Assembly (NCBI GenBank): GCA_026214975.1
Contig: JAOBSW010000571.1
Span: 273,070-337,069 of the forward strand
Direction: 5' to 3'
DNA from: Gentiana macrophylla
Taxonomy: Eukaryota > Streptophyta > Magnoliopsida > Gentianales > Gentianaceae
DNA: 64,000 nt
Shown: piece after piece, positions 11,077 to 23,425 of the stretch
How the letters are laid out: every line of letters starts with the position of its first letter
Position numbering within the stretch: position 1 is the first letter of the stretch
Program-made: the position numbers and the translations under genes
Notes under the pieces: generated by a model
Told to the model about the DNA's origin: nothing
The model's database searches: none
The model's input: only the letters and a program-made list of their open reading frames with translations

Positions 11077-14000
11077 ACTACCCCACTTAGACTTTGGTCG
11101 TCCCGAACAAAGCATCGATAAGTGATTCCCCAAGACACATTTTCCGTGGTGAAATCATACTTACACAAGAAACTCGAGTCAACTCATACCACTTATGCTC
11201 ATAAGGTATCCATTATTCGCTACTCATTTATGAATCGAAGTGATGTGTGCATGTGCATTCAGTTTTATATAATCGAAGCAAGATTAGAGTTTATGCTAAA
11301 CCGTAATCTCAACCTACCAACATCGCATTCCCACTTCTTAAGCCTCGCATTGGTTAAAGCACTAGAACAATAAGCAAGAGCGTATCTATAGGGTTTTTGG
11401 ACTTGGAGACCGAGTACTACTCAAAGCCTCTTAAAGAGTTGAATATTCTTCTCATATCTTCATATTTTTCAAATACTATCAATCTCAAGGAAGAAAACTT
11501 TTTAGAGTATCCCCCTATCTTAGATCATGCATAGCATTGAATATTACCACAAGCGCGGGGCTACTTTGGTAATGTTACTACAAGCCCAGTGTTTAACTTA
11601 TTGTCAAAACACAGATAATTCTCAAGCTTATTACTCCGCTTTGATGGCCAGAAGATAAGAATACATCGCCAGATAAATATTGACTCTAGGTGTGCATAAC
11701 CAATCATCTACGCAATGTACACATAATTCTTGATTATTATTATAATTTATGTGGTAAAACTCGATTCAAAGATTGAGTAATCGAATAATAAATAACTACT
11801 TGCACTAGTTGGCATGAATATCCTTAGATTTACATTCACATAAGTATAAAATGATCACGTACTCATGCAACTTGGTTCCTTCCCTATCAATTCTTAGCTA
11901 GGAACTCACAATTCTAAGGGTACGAGATAAATAATATGGCATTTATTCAAATTTTTTCAATTTTTCACCGTTTCATTCAATTTTCAATTATAACATATCA
12001 TAGCTAAGTCTCCTACCCCCCACTGAAACATTTCATTGTCCCCAATGACAAAGAAAAATGAGAATTTAAGAAAAAGACTTAGCTCTGGAAACGGCTCTCA
12101 AGTTGATGCAGATTATCGGAGCACGGCGTGGAGAAGCAAGTGAAAACCTGTTTAAGTAAACCAAATATAAACTCCACGAAACTGTTAATAACATGTCAAT
12201 GGAACGTATAAAATAATGTGGCAGTAATTAGATATAAAATATCCAAAAACAAATTAAGCCACTTTATTCCATACAACCAATGACAAGTAAAACCAAAGAG
12301 TTAAAACTACTCGTTCAGATGCAAAAAGAAAAATACTAAATAGAAAGAAAGATAAACAATCAACAAAAGAGTATAGTCTTCATCGAAATCCTCCATCACA
12401 AAAATATTCCTAAAACCGGGTGGAGAAGACAAAGATCAAAAAGCATTACCCCATGTGGGAGAACACGAGGTTGACTGGATTGATAAGGTTTTTAATCCAG
12501 CGGAAAAGAGACACTCGGTAAGGTATAACAGATTCAATGTGACCTATTGGTAAAAGATAGGATCAGAAACTCGGCGCAGACGCTTCACGTTTGGATTGGA
12601 TATCAACAACTTAGGGAGATGTAGCTTCTCCTCGAAATTACTAATAACCCAATGTATCACGTAAAAGTCATCACCGTCATCAACAAGGTCGGATCGGTGT
12701 GATTGCTTAGAACAAAACTCATCATATATATGCCGGAAGGGTCAGAAAAAGTGTGAAATTTAAAATCTTCCGGTAGAAAGATAAGTTGTATTTTGATCGA
12801 ACCAAAAACTTTTAAAATTTAGCTAGGGTCAGAGCTACACCTACCCCTGCTAGGATCATGAAAACCAAAATGATAAAAGATCAACATTAAAACTTAGCAA
12901 TATTCCAACTTCCGCAACACAGAGGTATTTTGTAAAATGGAGGTTTAGAGTATGATGGGTTTAGAAAAAGAAATACAAGGATGGTAAGAAAAGATAAAGG
13001 GTGGGTAAGAAATTGTGTGTTGGGTGGGTATTAGTTTGGGTTAGGGTGGGAGAGTGAAATAGATGGAAAGAAAGAGAGGGAATGGAAGAATGGTTAGAAA
13101 TGTGAACTGTGAGGCAGATTGGTGAGAGAATAGAAAGGTTGAAGGGTGAAAAGGTACAAAGGAAAGGATAAGGGTAGTTCTTGAGCAATTGCATTGCACA
13201 CAACTTTGGATTTTCACTCGGATCGCCATTCTAAAAGTTTTGGGAATTGACCAACACTTGTTCTTGTTCGCACCCATCATTCTCTCTGTTACATTTTCGA
13301 TAATTCTCAAGCTCTCTTAATGCTTCCATCTTAAGGTTGATTGCTAAATTTCCTTTTCTTTAGCAATTTCTCGACTCTCCTACGGAACTCTACTTCACGG
13401 GGCCTATATTGAGTAAAAAAGTTTTGCACATCCTTAGCCCAATGGCCATTAGAACACGGCAAAATAAAAAACCTCAACATATGTCACGTTACTCTTATTG
13501 GACTCAAAGAAAACAAAACCTAAAATCCTAAAGAGAAATCCTAAGGGTTTTAAAAAAGTAGTTACGAGTTTAAAGTCCTCATTTCGACTTTCCAAAAGTA
13601 TCCTTGTCGGTCATCCTTCATAGTTCGCGGACTTTGACCCTTTGAGCACTATAAGAGGTGGGCTCGTCACTTTTATGGATTAATACCCTTCCCTTGGTTG
13701 TGAGACCTAGAGAAACGACATCTATCCATACCATTTATACAAAGCTCTTACCTCGGCTCTCGTTTTAGGAATGAGTGAATTCTAAGGAGATTTAGTCCTA
13801 GGGACCCATTTTAATCACATCCTCTATAATCTTTGCTTCATTATGCTCTCTCAAAACTTAACGTCTTCTTTAGATTGAGAATTGTTAAAAACTACACAAA
13901 TTGTTGCTCCCATGGCGGTAGAAGCAATCTCATGTATAGGACAATGAGATTTTGATAGAACTACGAGGAACTCTTTATTCACTTGCTTCCTTCAACTACT

Positions 14001-14648
14001 ACATGTTTCCTTATACCTCTAGATGAGACATGATTTGGGGCGTAACCTTTCACACTAATAAAATAAATCTTACAAACCAACTCCGGGCTAAGATTCTCAT
14101 TCGAGTTCATGTAAAGACTAGCTTATGTCCAAAAGATCAAAAGATAGTAAAATATAAGCAAAAAAGGTAGTACCTTGCCTTCAACATTGTACCACGAATA
14201 ATTCGAACCTTAATATTTATTTTTCGGAGCCATCTTGGTGTTTTAAAGGTGTTTTTCCATTGCTTTCCCATCGTAGATTCGTAGCTCCACATGTTCTTTG
14301 GGTTATTTTCTCGGCGCCCACGAAAAATTATCGACTCGGATTATTGCTTTCCTGGTTTCGCAAGCGGAAGAAAAACAAACGGACCGTAGATCGATTTTAA
14401 CATGGTTTCCCATGCCGCTTATCAGACTCTACGGATTAAACATCTGGAGATAAACAGACACACGAAATTCGTAAAATCGAATCTCGCTGGCGGCGGAGAG
14501 ATCTCGCTGGGAGCAAAACCGCTTTTTCAGATTACGGAATTTTTACGTGAGCAAATAACCGGAGAGGACTCAACCACGTAAAAACAGACTCAAAAGCGAA
14601 AACTTAACATGAATAAAAAATTATTTATATATAAAATTGACCGTTGGT
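11077..14648 (-). other. Non-coding internal region of the LARD-like element
   Basis: Read on either strand this shows no gag, protease, RT, RNase H or integrase motif and no long frame. Two overlapping minus-strand frames near 12961-13310 come from a purine-rich, GGGTGGG-type low-complexity stretch. The CCCCCCACTGAAACATTTCA stretch near 12013 is a recognisable non-coding piece of such elements in plants, from memory only. Confidence 0.6.
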
Positions 14649-14666
14649 TCCCCGGCAACGGCGCCA
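14649..14666 (-). promoter_or_regulatory. Primer-binding site, tRNA-Asp type
   Basis: On the minus strand TGGCGCCGTTGCCGGGGA lies six bases after the LTR end. It primes minus-strand DNA synthesis in this class of elements and fixes the orientation as minus. Confidence 0.8.
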
Positions 14667-14672
14667 AAAACT

Positions 14673-16377
14673 TGATGACGTAGATCAAGTGAAATTAAAA
14701 TAGTTGACCACCAAAACTGATACTAGCAAGAGGACTAGGTCCATCGTAGTATAGTTATAGCGAATCAAGGTCGATCCCACAGGGAACCAATTTGTGGGTC
14801 ATTCTATATACAAACAATTAATCATTCATATCAAGGACATAAAGGCGGTCTACGACCAACAAAAGACAAGAAAGGTAAAGGACACGACTCGACACAACAC
14901 ATACGTAATTAACCTCCCCAATTATCATGTTATCGTTTGGATCTAGAAATTCTATATAATTAAGCTAGACTCGACAACTTTTAATCCGATTCGTATTCCT
15001 TTTATAGTGGCTACATGAGTCATCCCCAAACTAGATCTAGCTCCGGTTAGGCCATATACAGATCACTATGCTACATCACGTGACTTCGCTTTTTCACCTC
15101 CATCTCATATGACTCGCACGCTTACAAAACTAGGGATGCCGATATTAACCGTATTCCTCACCTAGGCAACATTCCTTTGATAGGCGTACTTCCTAAGCGA
15201 TCGCATCAGCCTCCGTCCATTTAGGTATCATGTTAATCTACGATTTACGTATAACTAGGTGTCGACAATTCCCAAATCTGTAAGCAGATCTAGATCTCAT
15301 TTGAAAGTTCCGGAAGATCAATTCATGAGCCGACTAGGAGCCCTATATTGGTATTTCCTAATAATACGCTAATTAAAGCAGACGAGCAAGCGTAGCCGTA
15401 GCCATACCTACTAAGATAAGAAATTCTAGGTGAACAATCACACCATAAAGACGTGGCTAGATTGACTCGGCGAAAAACTAAATCTTAGCGTTTCTACATA
15501 CGTAACGGATAAAATAGAGATTCATAAAGCAATTATATAGATCTACTAAAAACACGGTTGTCGATCATACCAAAGTCATCTATAGGTCACCGGATAACAG
15601 ATCAGGTGTGTGGATCCTTATAGACAAGGAATCCCCACCGCCTCATATCGTATCATTAGATCTACATCGTTCGGTAAAGAAACGAACAACCTCAAACAAT
15701 AAATAATAATTGGGGGCTTAATTACAAAGAACTAAGAACAAATAAATACAAGAACTTACATTATTGCAGATCTTGCATAAAAACTGCTCTAAGAAAAATC
15801 GAGAACTTTATTATAAATTGTGTATATTGTATTGTGGTGTGTTTGGCGTGTTCATGCATGCCTTTATTTATAGGGGTTCAAGCTAATTAAGAGATATACT
15901 TTAAAATGTCAAAACAAATAAGAGATAACTCTCGGCCGATCTCCAATTAAAAGATAAAATGCGCCCCCTAGAATGTATCCTCCATTGGCGCCATCTTTGA
16001 GTGGTTTGACATGCTTATCCGATCTCTTCGTGCTAATCCGATATTTATCTTGAATTTCCTTTGATTTATCTTGAGATTTAATTCTTCTATTTGTATTTAT
16101 CCTCCATAATTATCCAAATCTGCAAAATAGATATTTATCCAAAAATAAATCATATTTAAATAAAACGGATAAATATAATAAAAACGGATAAATACCGATT
16201 TATAAATAAAAACAGATAAATACCAATAAAAAATGGATAAATACCAAATTATATAATATAAATCACATAACATTAAATAATCCATATAAACAGGTGATTT
16301 ATCATAAAATATATATTATTACTCTCGATTTAAGGTAAACGTTGATGACTTTTACGGGTATAATTTGACCGTCATCA
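14673..16377 (-). repeat. 5' LTR of the LARD-like element (minus orientation)
   Basis: 1705 bp, pair of 9369-11076. It begins TGATGACG and ends CGTCATCA on the + strand. The end also holds a hairpin, GTTGATGAC...GTCATCAA, within its last 40 bp. Confidence 0.88.
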
Positions 16378-16382
16378 AAACA

Positions 16383-16710
16383 CACTCAAATAAGCCAGAT
16401 ATCCGATCAAATACACCGTTGAGCCTCCGTGATAATATCTCTCATTATCATACCACATCTTGAATTTCCGCAGAATCAACTCCCCATACGGGAGCCCTAT
16501 AAATGGAGCATCCTCCTCCATCTTCAGAACTACATTACAATAGTTTGATCTCTTACAAGACAAGAATATGTAAACAGACAATTCCGCATTGCCTCAGCTA
16601 TACTCCACCAACAAATCCAACATTTACAGTAGTCGGATTATACTCAGAATGTCCGATTACCCCTATGTCTGACCCGATTTTCTTGGTGCGATTTTGAGCC
16701 TCGTCAAAAC
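16383..16710 (+). other. LTR-like fragment with TATA box
   Basis: Continues from the LARD insertion site. It contains CCCTATAAATGGAG (about 16497) followed by a pyrimidine-rich leader. It could be the other half of the sequence at 8875-9363 or a separate solo remnant; I cannot decide. The 64- and 68-residue frames here show no family signature. Confidence 0.3.
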
Positions 16711-17050
16711 ACAATCTAATAATGAATGTCATATACATATAAAAGATATACTCTCATTTTTTAACTGTCACTTTTGAGAAATAATTATTTCGCTTATATC
16801 TGTTATTTTAGATTACTATTACATCATTTATTGTTATTTTCCGTTTATGCCTCACATTAATTACATTATTTAAACAAATTCTTACACTTCAAATAATAAA
16901 AAATATATTCCAATACATCAAAAACACCAAAGATCATTTTGGAATTCTAATAGTACCACTATCAATATATATTTATATTTTCAATAAAGTGTATTTAATT
17001 ATCGCAAATATATTTAAAAGATTAAAGAAAAATAATCTAGTTATTTAATA

Positions 17051-17312
17051 CTCCTCCGCTTCATAATAATTGGCGATTCTAAAAAAAAATTGCTCCATAA
17101 TAACGAAGAAAACATTTTCCAAAGCGGCGATTTATCGCTAATTTTTCTATTTTACCATTTATTTAATACTGTAGAGTAGAAGTTAAAAAGAGATTTGCAT
17201 TAATTATATTATAGGGATTTTTACATTCAGATCGAAAGTTTCATAAGATTAAATCACTTTCTTAATAAGCGTATTTTTGAAAACTGCCTCAAATATTTTA
17301 GAACGGAGGGAG
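17051..17312. mobile_element. Stowaway-like MITE
   Basis: Left end CTCCTCCGCTTCATAAT and right end (complement) CTCCCTCCGTTCTAAAATA form imperfect terminal inverted repeats of the Stowaway type, flanked by TA dinucleotides (17049-17050 and 17313-17314). It is 262 bp and non-coding. Stowaways are moved by Tc1/mariner transposases. Confidence 0.8.
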
Positions 17313-17754
17313 TAATATAATTCAAACATATTAATTATTATTTTTGAGTCTATGTGCCTATACAAGAATTAACCAAACAAACAGTCATTGTTTTATAATT
17401 TAACCCAAATAAGAAAATTCAATGATCTTGATGTGACTTTAACGATACACATCAACCAATACGTTGATTGATTGAAAGCCATCCAATTGGCAATTGCCAA
17501 TAACTTTTCAACGTTATGTCCGTTTCTCTTTTTAATTACTTGGCCAATATTATTTAGGGAATATTAGGTTTTAATCCATTTTCCGTCGTCTAAATAAATT
17601 TTAATCCACATTCATTTTTTTTTGTTAATTTAAGGACAAAATATTTTGCTCCGGACTAAATTACCCTTAAACAACTCTGTAACCGTTCTATCCTCCACTT
17701 TCCCTTCTTCATTCAGACTCCGGCGCTGCTTCTAATCCCTTCCTCCCCCGACAG

Positions 17755-17979
17755 TTGTCCGGCAAAAACGGAACGGCTCCACCACCGGAGGGCTCTCACC
17801 CTACAACACTACAGCACACACAATCTCATCTTTTTCTATTTTCTGTCTTCTCCAAGAATCAGTCAACCTTCCTCTGCTGCGCTGCTCGATTCAGCTCCTC
17901 CTCCTCCATTCGGTGTTTCGGCACGGCGTCAGGCGGCTCCTCCTCGTCTGCAGGCAGCTCATGTTCATCAGAGAGGTAA
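17755..17979 (+). pseudogene. Transit-peptide-like exon fragment, left arm
   Basis: A 74-codon frame opens without an ATG at its start and is rich in Ser, Arg, Thr and small residues, including runs of Ser around an IRCFGTASGG segment. This composition resembles a mitochondrial or plastid presequence. It ends at CAGAGAG followed by GTAATA, a plausible 5' splice site. The right arm repeats it at 24731-24955 with two residue changes. Without an upstream ATG and with no downstream exon that joins in frame, I read it as a captured or broken first exon, possibly of the same gene as the PPR-like piece about 310 bp further on. Confidence 0.45.
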
Positions 17980-18283
17980 TACTTCCATTTCCAAATTCAA
18001 ACTTCCAAATTCCAACTTCTAACTTTCAAGTTTTTTATTATGTGCAAAGACTTAAATTCTGCTAAATAACTAAATTGAGGGGACCGGGAAACCATGTCTA
18101 TGACCATAGAAAAACTGAACAACTTGAAACATCCTAGAGGATCAAAATTGATCAGCTCCCGATTGTCAGTCTTCTTGTCTTGAAAAAATGCTCCATTTAT
18201 GAAATGGGTCATTCAAATGTAATATCATTTGGAAGGACTAAATGTATGGAAAAGTATAGAAGAAACTAAAAGATATATTAATC

Positions 18284-18469
18284 ATGGTTGCAGAAGGAAG
18301 TACAAAATTAGATAAAATTTGTGGGATGCTGAAAGATAAGCATTTTGAATTTGTAAGTTCTGTTATATTAGCTTTAAATGGGTTTAGTATCAATGTAACA
18401 GAGGATTTGTTAGAGCAGATTCTTGAAAGATTTTGCTTTTATTGGATTTTGTCTGTTGGGTCGTGTTAG
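18284..18469 (+). pseudogene. PPR-protein-like N-terminal fragment, left arm
   Basis: 61 codons starting at an ATG. The segment from TKLDKICGML through EDLLEQILERF resembles the stretch that precedes the first repeat in mitochondrial pentatricopeptide-repeat proteins (pattern: KI..IL...., then V.E.LVEQ.L.RF..DW). It stops where PPR motifs should begin. A TTGCAG directly upstream (about 18287-18292) could be a 3' splice site, so the ATG may not be a real start. The right-arm copy (24242-24427, minus) differs by one residue. PPR assignment is from motif memory, not a search. Confidence 0.4.
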
Positions 18470-19284
18470 CATTTTTAAAGCCAATTTCCTGAATATGGTA
18501 TGCACCACCTAGTTTGTTTCTTTTCATTTAGATTGCACACATCTGGTTGTTTTTCCTAGCATCTTTGCTTGTAGTTTCTTGTCATTGAAGTGGAAATCTA
18601 ATGGCTAATTTCATATGTTGTGCTGTGCATATGTTGCCCGGTTTGTAATCCGGGTGGTAACACGAGTAGTTGTCAGACAGTCCTTTCAAGAACAAAGTTG
18701 ATGAATTCATTGATAGAGAAATGAAAGCCTCAAGAAGTACACTCCATTTTCAAAGCTTAAATTGAATTATTTACGTGTAGTCCACTCCACATATGTGATG
18801 AGAAATTTACGATTTGGTGTTTCTCCGAGTTTTCTTTGAGGAGCCATTGAAAGTCTAGATTGTAAGTGTACTCTGTAAAGGTGAAAATTGGCATTGAATT
18901 TTAGTAGAATCGATTGCATAATTTGTTAGCTTGATATTATTGTGATTGATCTTTGTGCTTAATCTGAATAATTTTAGTTGATACTTGTTTTAATTTGTGA
19001 TCAAACATTATTGTACATAACATGATACTCTGAATGAGTACTCAATTCAATTGATTGTTTTTCTTGATTGTTTTTAGAACTTGGGATCATCAAACAAACA
19101 AATAGAATTTCCCAAATGAAATGTTTGATCACCTTTTTTTTTTTGCTTTGCTTTGCTTGAACTCTGGGTCGAAATTATGTTTATTAGGACTACAATTGTG
19201 CTTTTCTTTTTCCAAAAAAAAAACTGTCTTTTTACTTACATTTGACTACATGCTTGTTAGGCAATTTGTTGGAGCTTAAGTATA

Positions 19285-20190
19285 AACTTTATTGTGTTAC
19301 TTTGTTAGTGTGTTGCTTTGTTGGTGTGTTACTTTGTTGGTGTTAATAGTTCTGTTGAGAACAAAAATAATGGTAGGTCTGTTGTGATTGATCATATTGG
19401 TGATCCCATAGTTTAAGGTTTCGTTTAAAGATGCATCTATGATGTTTTAAAGAAGATTGGTTGTATTTTTAACTTGGTTCATATCATTAAGCATTCTAAT
19501 AGACTAGTGTTACTTTGTTGGTGTGTTACTTTGTTGGTGTGTTACTTTGTTGAGAACAAAAATAGACTAGTGTGTTACTTTGTTGAGAACAAAAATAGAC
19601 AAGTGTGTTACTTTGTTTGTGTGTTACTTGGTTGGTGTGTTACTTTGTTAGTGTGTTACTTTGTTGAGAATAAAAATAGACTAGTGTGTTACTTTGTTGG
19701 TGTGTTACTGTGTTACTTTATCGGTGTGTTACTTTGTTGAGAACACAAATAGACTAGTGTGTTACTTTGTTGGTGTGTTAGTTGGTGTGTTACTTTGTTG
19801 AGAACAAAAAAAGACTAGTGTGTTACTTTGTTGGTGTGTTACTTTGTTGAGAACAAAAATAGACAAGTGTGTTACTTTGTTGGTGTGTTATTTTGTTGAG
19901 AACAAAGTAGACTAGTGTGTTACTTTGTTGGTTTGTTACTTTGTTTGTGTGTTACTTTGTTGAGAACAAAAATAGACTAGTGTGTTACTTTGTTGGTGTG
20001 TTACTTTGTTGAGAACAAAAATAGACTAGTGTGTTACTGTGTTACTGTGTTGAGAACAAAAATAGACTAGTGTGTTACTTTGTTGGTGTGTTACTTTGTT
20101 GAGAACAAAAATAGACAGGTGTGTTACTTTGTTGTTGTGTTACTTTGTTGAGAGAACAAAATAGGCTGGTGTGTTACTTTGTTGGTTCAA
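19285..20190. repeat. GTGTGTTACTTTGTTG minisatellite, left arm
   Basis: A 16 bp unit GTGTGTTACTTTGTTG alternates with a 17 bp linker AGAACAAAAATAGACTA, giving composite units of about 33 or 49 bp over roughly 690 bp from 19500, with a few outlying units from 19285. The 88-residue frame at 19474-19740 is translation of this array and is not a protein gene. Confidence 0.88.
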
Positions 20191-21152
20191 ATGGTTATGT
20201 TTGTGTTTTTGTCTTTAGAAAATTGGAGAGTTCAGATTCTCTATTGATGAAGCGAGGCGATGTTATTTGATGTATTTTTCGCGCCATACATCTTTCATGG
20301 AGTTTGATGTGGTGCGGGTTTGAAGGATGAAGGTCCATAAATGGTAAAACAGTCTGCTTTTGTCTTCAAGAACTTGAAGAATGTTTTAGTTTCATTAATA
20401 TGCTTTTTGATTACATCCAATAGTATTAAGTTTTTATTCTCTTGATTCCCCGGAGTTGCATCTCCATAATGTTTTCATAGATTGTTTCATTAGGATATGA
20501 AGCTTTTTTTGATAGATTGTTGTATTATGCAACGCTAATGGTGATATTTGGATGTTAATAAAGCGTGTCACTTTGTTCTCGTATTCTTTGTCGGTCATTT
20601 ATTCTTTGTGTCATTTATTCTTGTATTCTTCAGAACGCTGCGATAAAATTCAATTTTCAAATACTACGTCGAAAAGATATCAAATGAGGTCTCAAAATGA
20701 AGATAAAAAATAAACATGAACTTTGGTGAAACAATTTTGATGATCGGTGTTCTAAATCAAAAGTTACGGTCGTTTATAAGAAAAAACACTCCGGTTAATA
20801 TAAATATTTTTTCGTCTTTCAAAATATACGTCGGAAGGGTATCGTGTTTGGGCTCAAATTGAAGAGCAAAAAAGAAATATGAATTTTGGTGAAAAAATTT
20901 CGACGATCGGAGTTCTAAATCAAAAGTTACGGGTGTTTGAAAAAAAAAAAACCAAAACAAAACAATAACAAAGCAACATCATCAAACATACGGTATACCT
21001 GATGTTCTCCTACGACCTGAGGACGCGCACCTGTTTGTTTAGGGTCAATTTTGTCCGTGTAAATTTTTTTTGTCCTTTTTACAACTAGAAAAAAGAATGT
21101 GTCCTATTTATTCATTTTGTAAATATTTTTGTCCTTTTTCCCTCAATCCCCC

Positions 21153-21630
21153 TATTATTTATTGAGAGCGGCTACAATCCAATTACATAATTTACAGGGA
21201 TAGTTAATATTTTAATCTTAACCGTTGAGAGCCTACATGTATAACTCTATCTGTTGGATCAATTTTTTTATACACCATAAGTAATGTGTATCTTAACACA
21301 TCTAATCAATTTTGTAATTAACCTGTTAAACAGGTAAACAATTAAGCAATTTCTCATCTTTAAAAAAAATTTAAAAAAGTAGGCAATATAGAAAAACAGA
21401 AGGCAAACGCAGATGTCCTTAAAGATCGTTTTTCGTTCATTCCTATTTTCTCTGGTTATAGGCATGGTCTAAGGGTGACCACAGTGGGCACTCAATTTAG
21501 TCTCCAAAATAAATTTTCAGGACCCTTTATGCCACAGTGGACACCCAACACACCCCCATCCCGTAAAATTCTCTACTCTTGCCTTGAAATATCAGAGAGG
21601 TGAAAGAGGCAATTTTGTGCCAAATTTTTT
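21153..21630. other. Central loop of the palindrome
   Basis: 478 bp of unique AT-rich sequence between the arms. It includes a short inverted pair, GGGTGACCACAGTGG (about 21473) and CCACAGTGGACACCC (about 21534), that may be a MITE remnant. The 65-residue minus frame at 21268-21465 has no recognisable features. Confidence 0.6.
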
Positions 21631-22617
21631 GGGGGATTGAGGGAAAAGGACAAAAAACATTACAAAATGAATAAATATGACACATTTATTTTTTTAGTTG
21701 CAAAAAGGATAAAAAAAATTCAGACGGACAAAAATACCCATTTGAATAAAAGGGACGCGCTACAAGCTTTCATTACCTCCGCTGAAGACTTTGCTTCAGG
21801 TTTTGTTTTGTTTTGGTTTTTTTTTTTTTCAAACACTCGTAACTTTTGATTTAGAACTCCGATCGTCGAAATTTTTTCACCAAAATTCATATTTTTTTTT
21901 GCTCTTCAATTTGAGCCTCAAACACGATACTCCTTCCGACGTATATTTTGAAAGGCGAAAAAATATTTATATTAACCTAGGGCGTTTTTCTTATAAACGA
22001 TAGTAACTTTTGATTTTAAACCGATCATCAAAATTGTTTCACCAAAGTTCATGTTTATTTTTTATCTTCATTTTGAGACCTCATTTGATATCTTTTCGAC
22101 GTAATATTTGAAAATTGAATTTTATCGCAGCGTTGCTCATAAAGAATACAAGAATATAAGAATAAAGAATACAAGAATACAAGAATATTAGCGAATGCGG
22201 TGACACAAGAATACAAGAATACAGAACAAGTGACACGTTTTATTAACATCCAAATATCACCATTAGCATTGCATAATACAACAATCTATCAAAAAAAGCT
22301 TCATATCCTAATGAAACAATCTATGAAAACATTATGGAGATGCAACTCCGGGGAATCAAGAGAATAAAAACTTAATACTATTGGATGTAATCAAAAAGCA
22401 TATTAATGAAACTAAAACATTCTTCAAGTTCTTGAAGACAAAAGCAGACTGTTTTACCATCTATGGACCTTCATCCTTCAAACCCGCACCACATCAAACT
22501 CCATGAAAGATGTATGAAGCAGAAAATACATCAAATAACATCGGCTCGGCTTCATCAATAGAGAATCTAGACTCCTCCAATTTTCTAAAGACAAAAAAAC
22601 ACAAACATAACCATTTG

Positions 22618-23425
22618 AACCAACAAAGTAACACACCAGTCTATTTTTGTTCTCAACAAAGTAACACAACAACAAAGTAACACACCAGTCTATTTTTGTT
22701 CTCAACAAAGTAACACACCAACAAAGTAACACACTAGTCTATTTTTGTTCTCAACAAAGTAACACACAAACAAAGTAACAAACCAACAAAGTAACACACT
22801 AGTCTACTTTGTTCTCAACAAAGTAACACACCAACAAAGTAACACACTTGTCTATTTTTGTTTTCAACAAAGTAACACACCAACAAAGTAACACACTAGT
22901 CTTTTTTTGTTCTCAACAAAGTAACACACCAACTAACACACCAACAAAGTAACACACTAGTCTATTTGTGTTTCTCAACAAAGTAACACACCAACAAAGT
23001 AACACAAGAATACACACCAACAAAGTAACACACTAGTCTATTTTTGTTCTCAACAAAGTAACACACCAACAAAGTAACACACCAACCAAGTAACACACAA
23101 ACAAAGTAACACACTTGTCTATTTTTGTTCTCAACAAAGTAACACACTAGTCTATTTTTGTTCTCAACAAAGTAACACACCAACAAAGTAACACTAGTCT
23201 ATTGTAAAGCTTAATGATATGAACCAAGTTAAAAATACAACCAATCTTCTTTAAAACATCATGATGCATCTTTAAACGAAACCTTAAACTATGGGATCAC
23301 CAATATGATCAATCACAACAGACTACCATTATTTTTGTTCTCAATGAACTATTAACACCAACAAAGTAACACACCAACAAAGCAACACACTAGCAAAGTA
23401 ACACACTAACAAAGTAACACAATAA
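22618..23425. repeat. Minisatellite, right arm (complement)
   Basis: The same composite repeat in reverse orientation (CAACAAAGTAACACAC units with TAGTCTATTTTTGTTCT linkers), dense over 22618-23205, with outliers near 23355-23425. The dense block is about 100 bp shorter than in the left arm, so copy number changed after the arms were formed. Confidence 0.88.

Larger units (their letters stand above)
9369..16377 (-). mobile_element. Non-autonomous LTR retrotransposon (LARD-like), complete with TSD
   Basis: Two directly repeated LTRs (9369-11076 and 14673-16377) flank 3.6 kb with no retroviral-type coding. The element is bounded by TGATGACG...CGTCATCA and a 5 bp TSD AAACA (9364-9368 and 16378-16382). 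On the minus strand the LTR is followed at once by a primer-binding site TGGCGCCGTTGCCGGGGA (14649-14666), which I recognise as the tRNA-Asp type used by Tat/Athila relatives. The other internal edge has a GGGG-containing purine tract (about 11077-11090). LTR, primer site and polypurine tract are present while gag and pol are absent, so it must have been mobilised in trans. Confidence 0.88.

Noticed and set aside
12961..13310. Two overlapping minus-strand frames of 80 and 89 residues
   Set aside because: They read a purine-rich low-complexity stretch in two frames and have no domain.
19474..19740. 88-residue repetitive Cys/Val/Leu-rich frame (and mirror frames at 22478-22732 and 22962-23186)
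   Set aside because: Direct translation of the GTGTGTTACTTTGTTG minisatellite; both strands and several frames give similar open runs.
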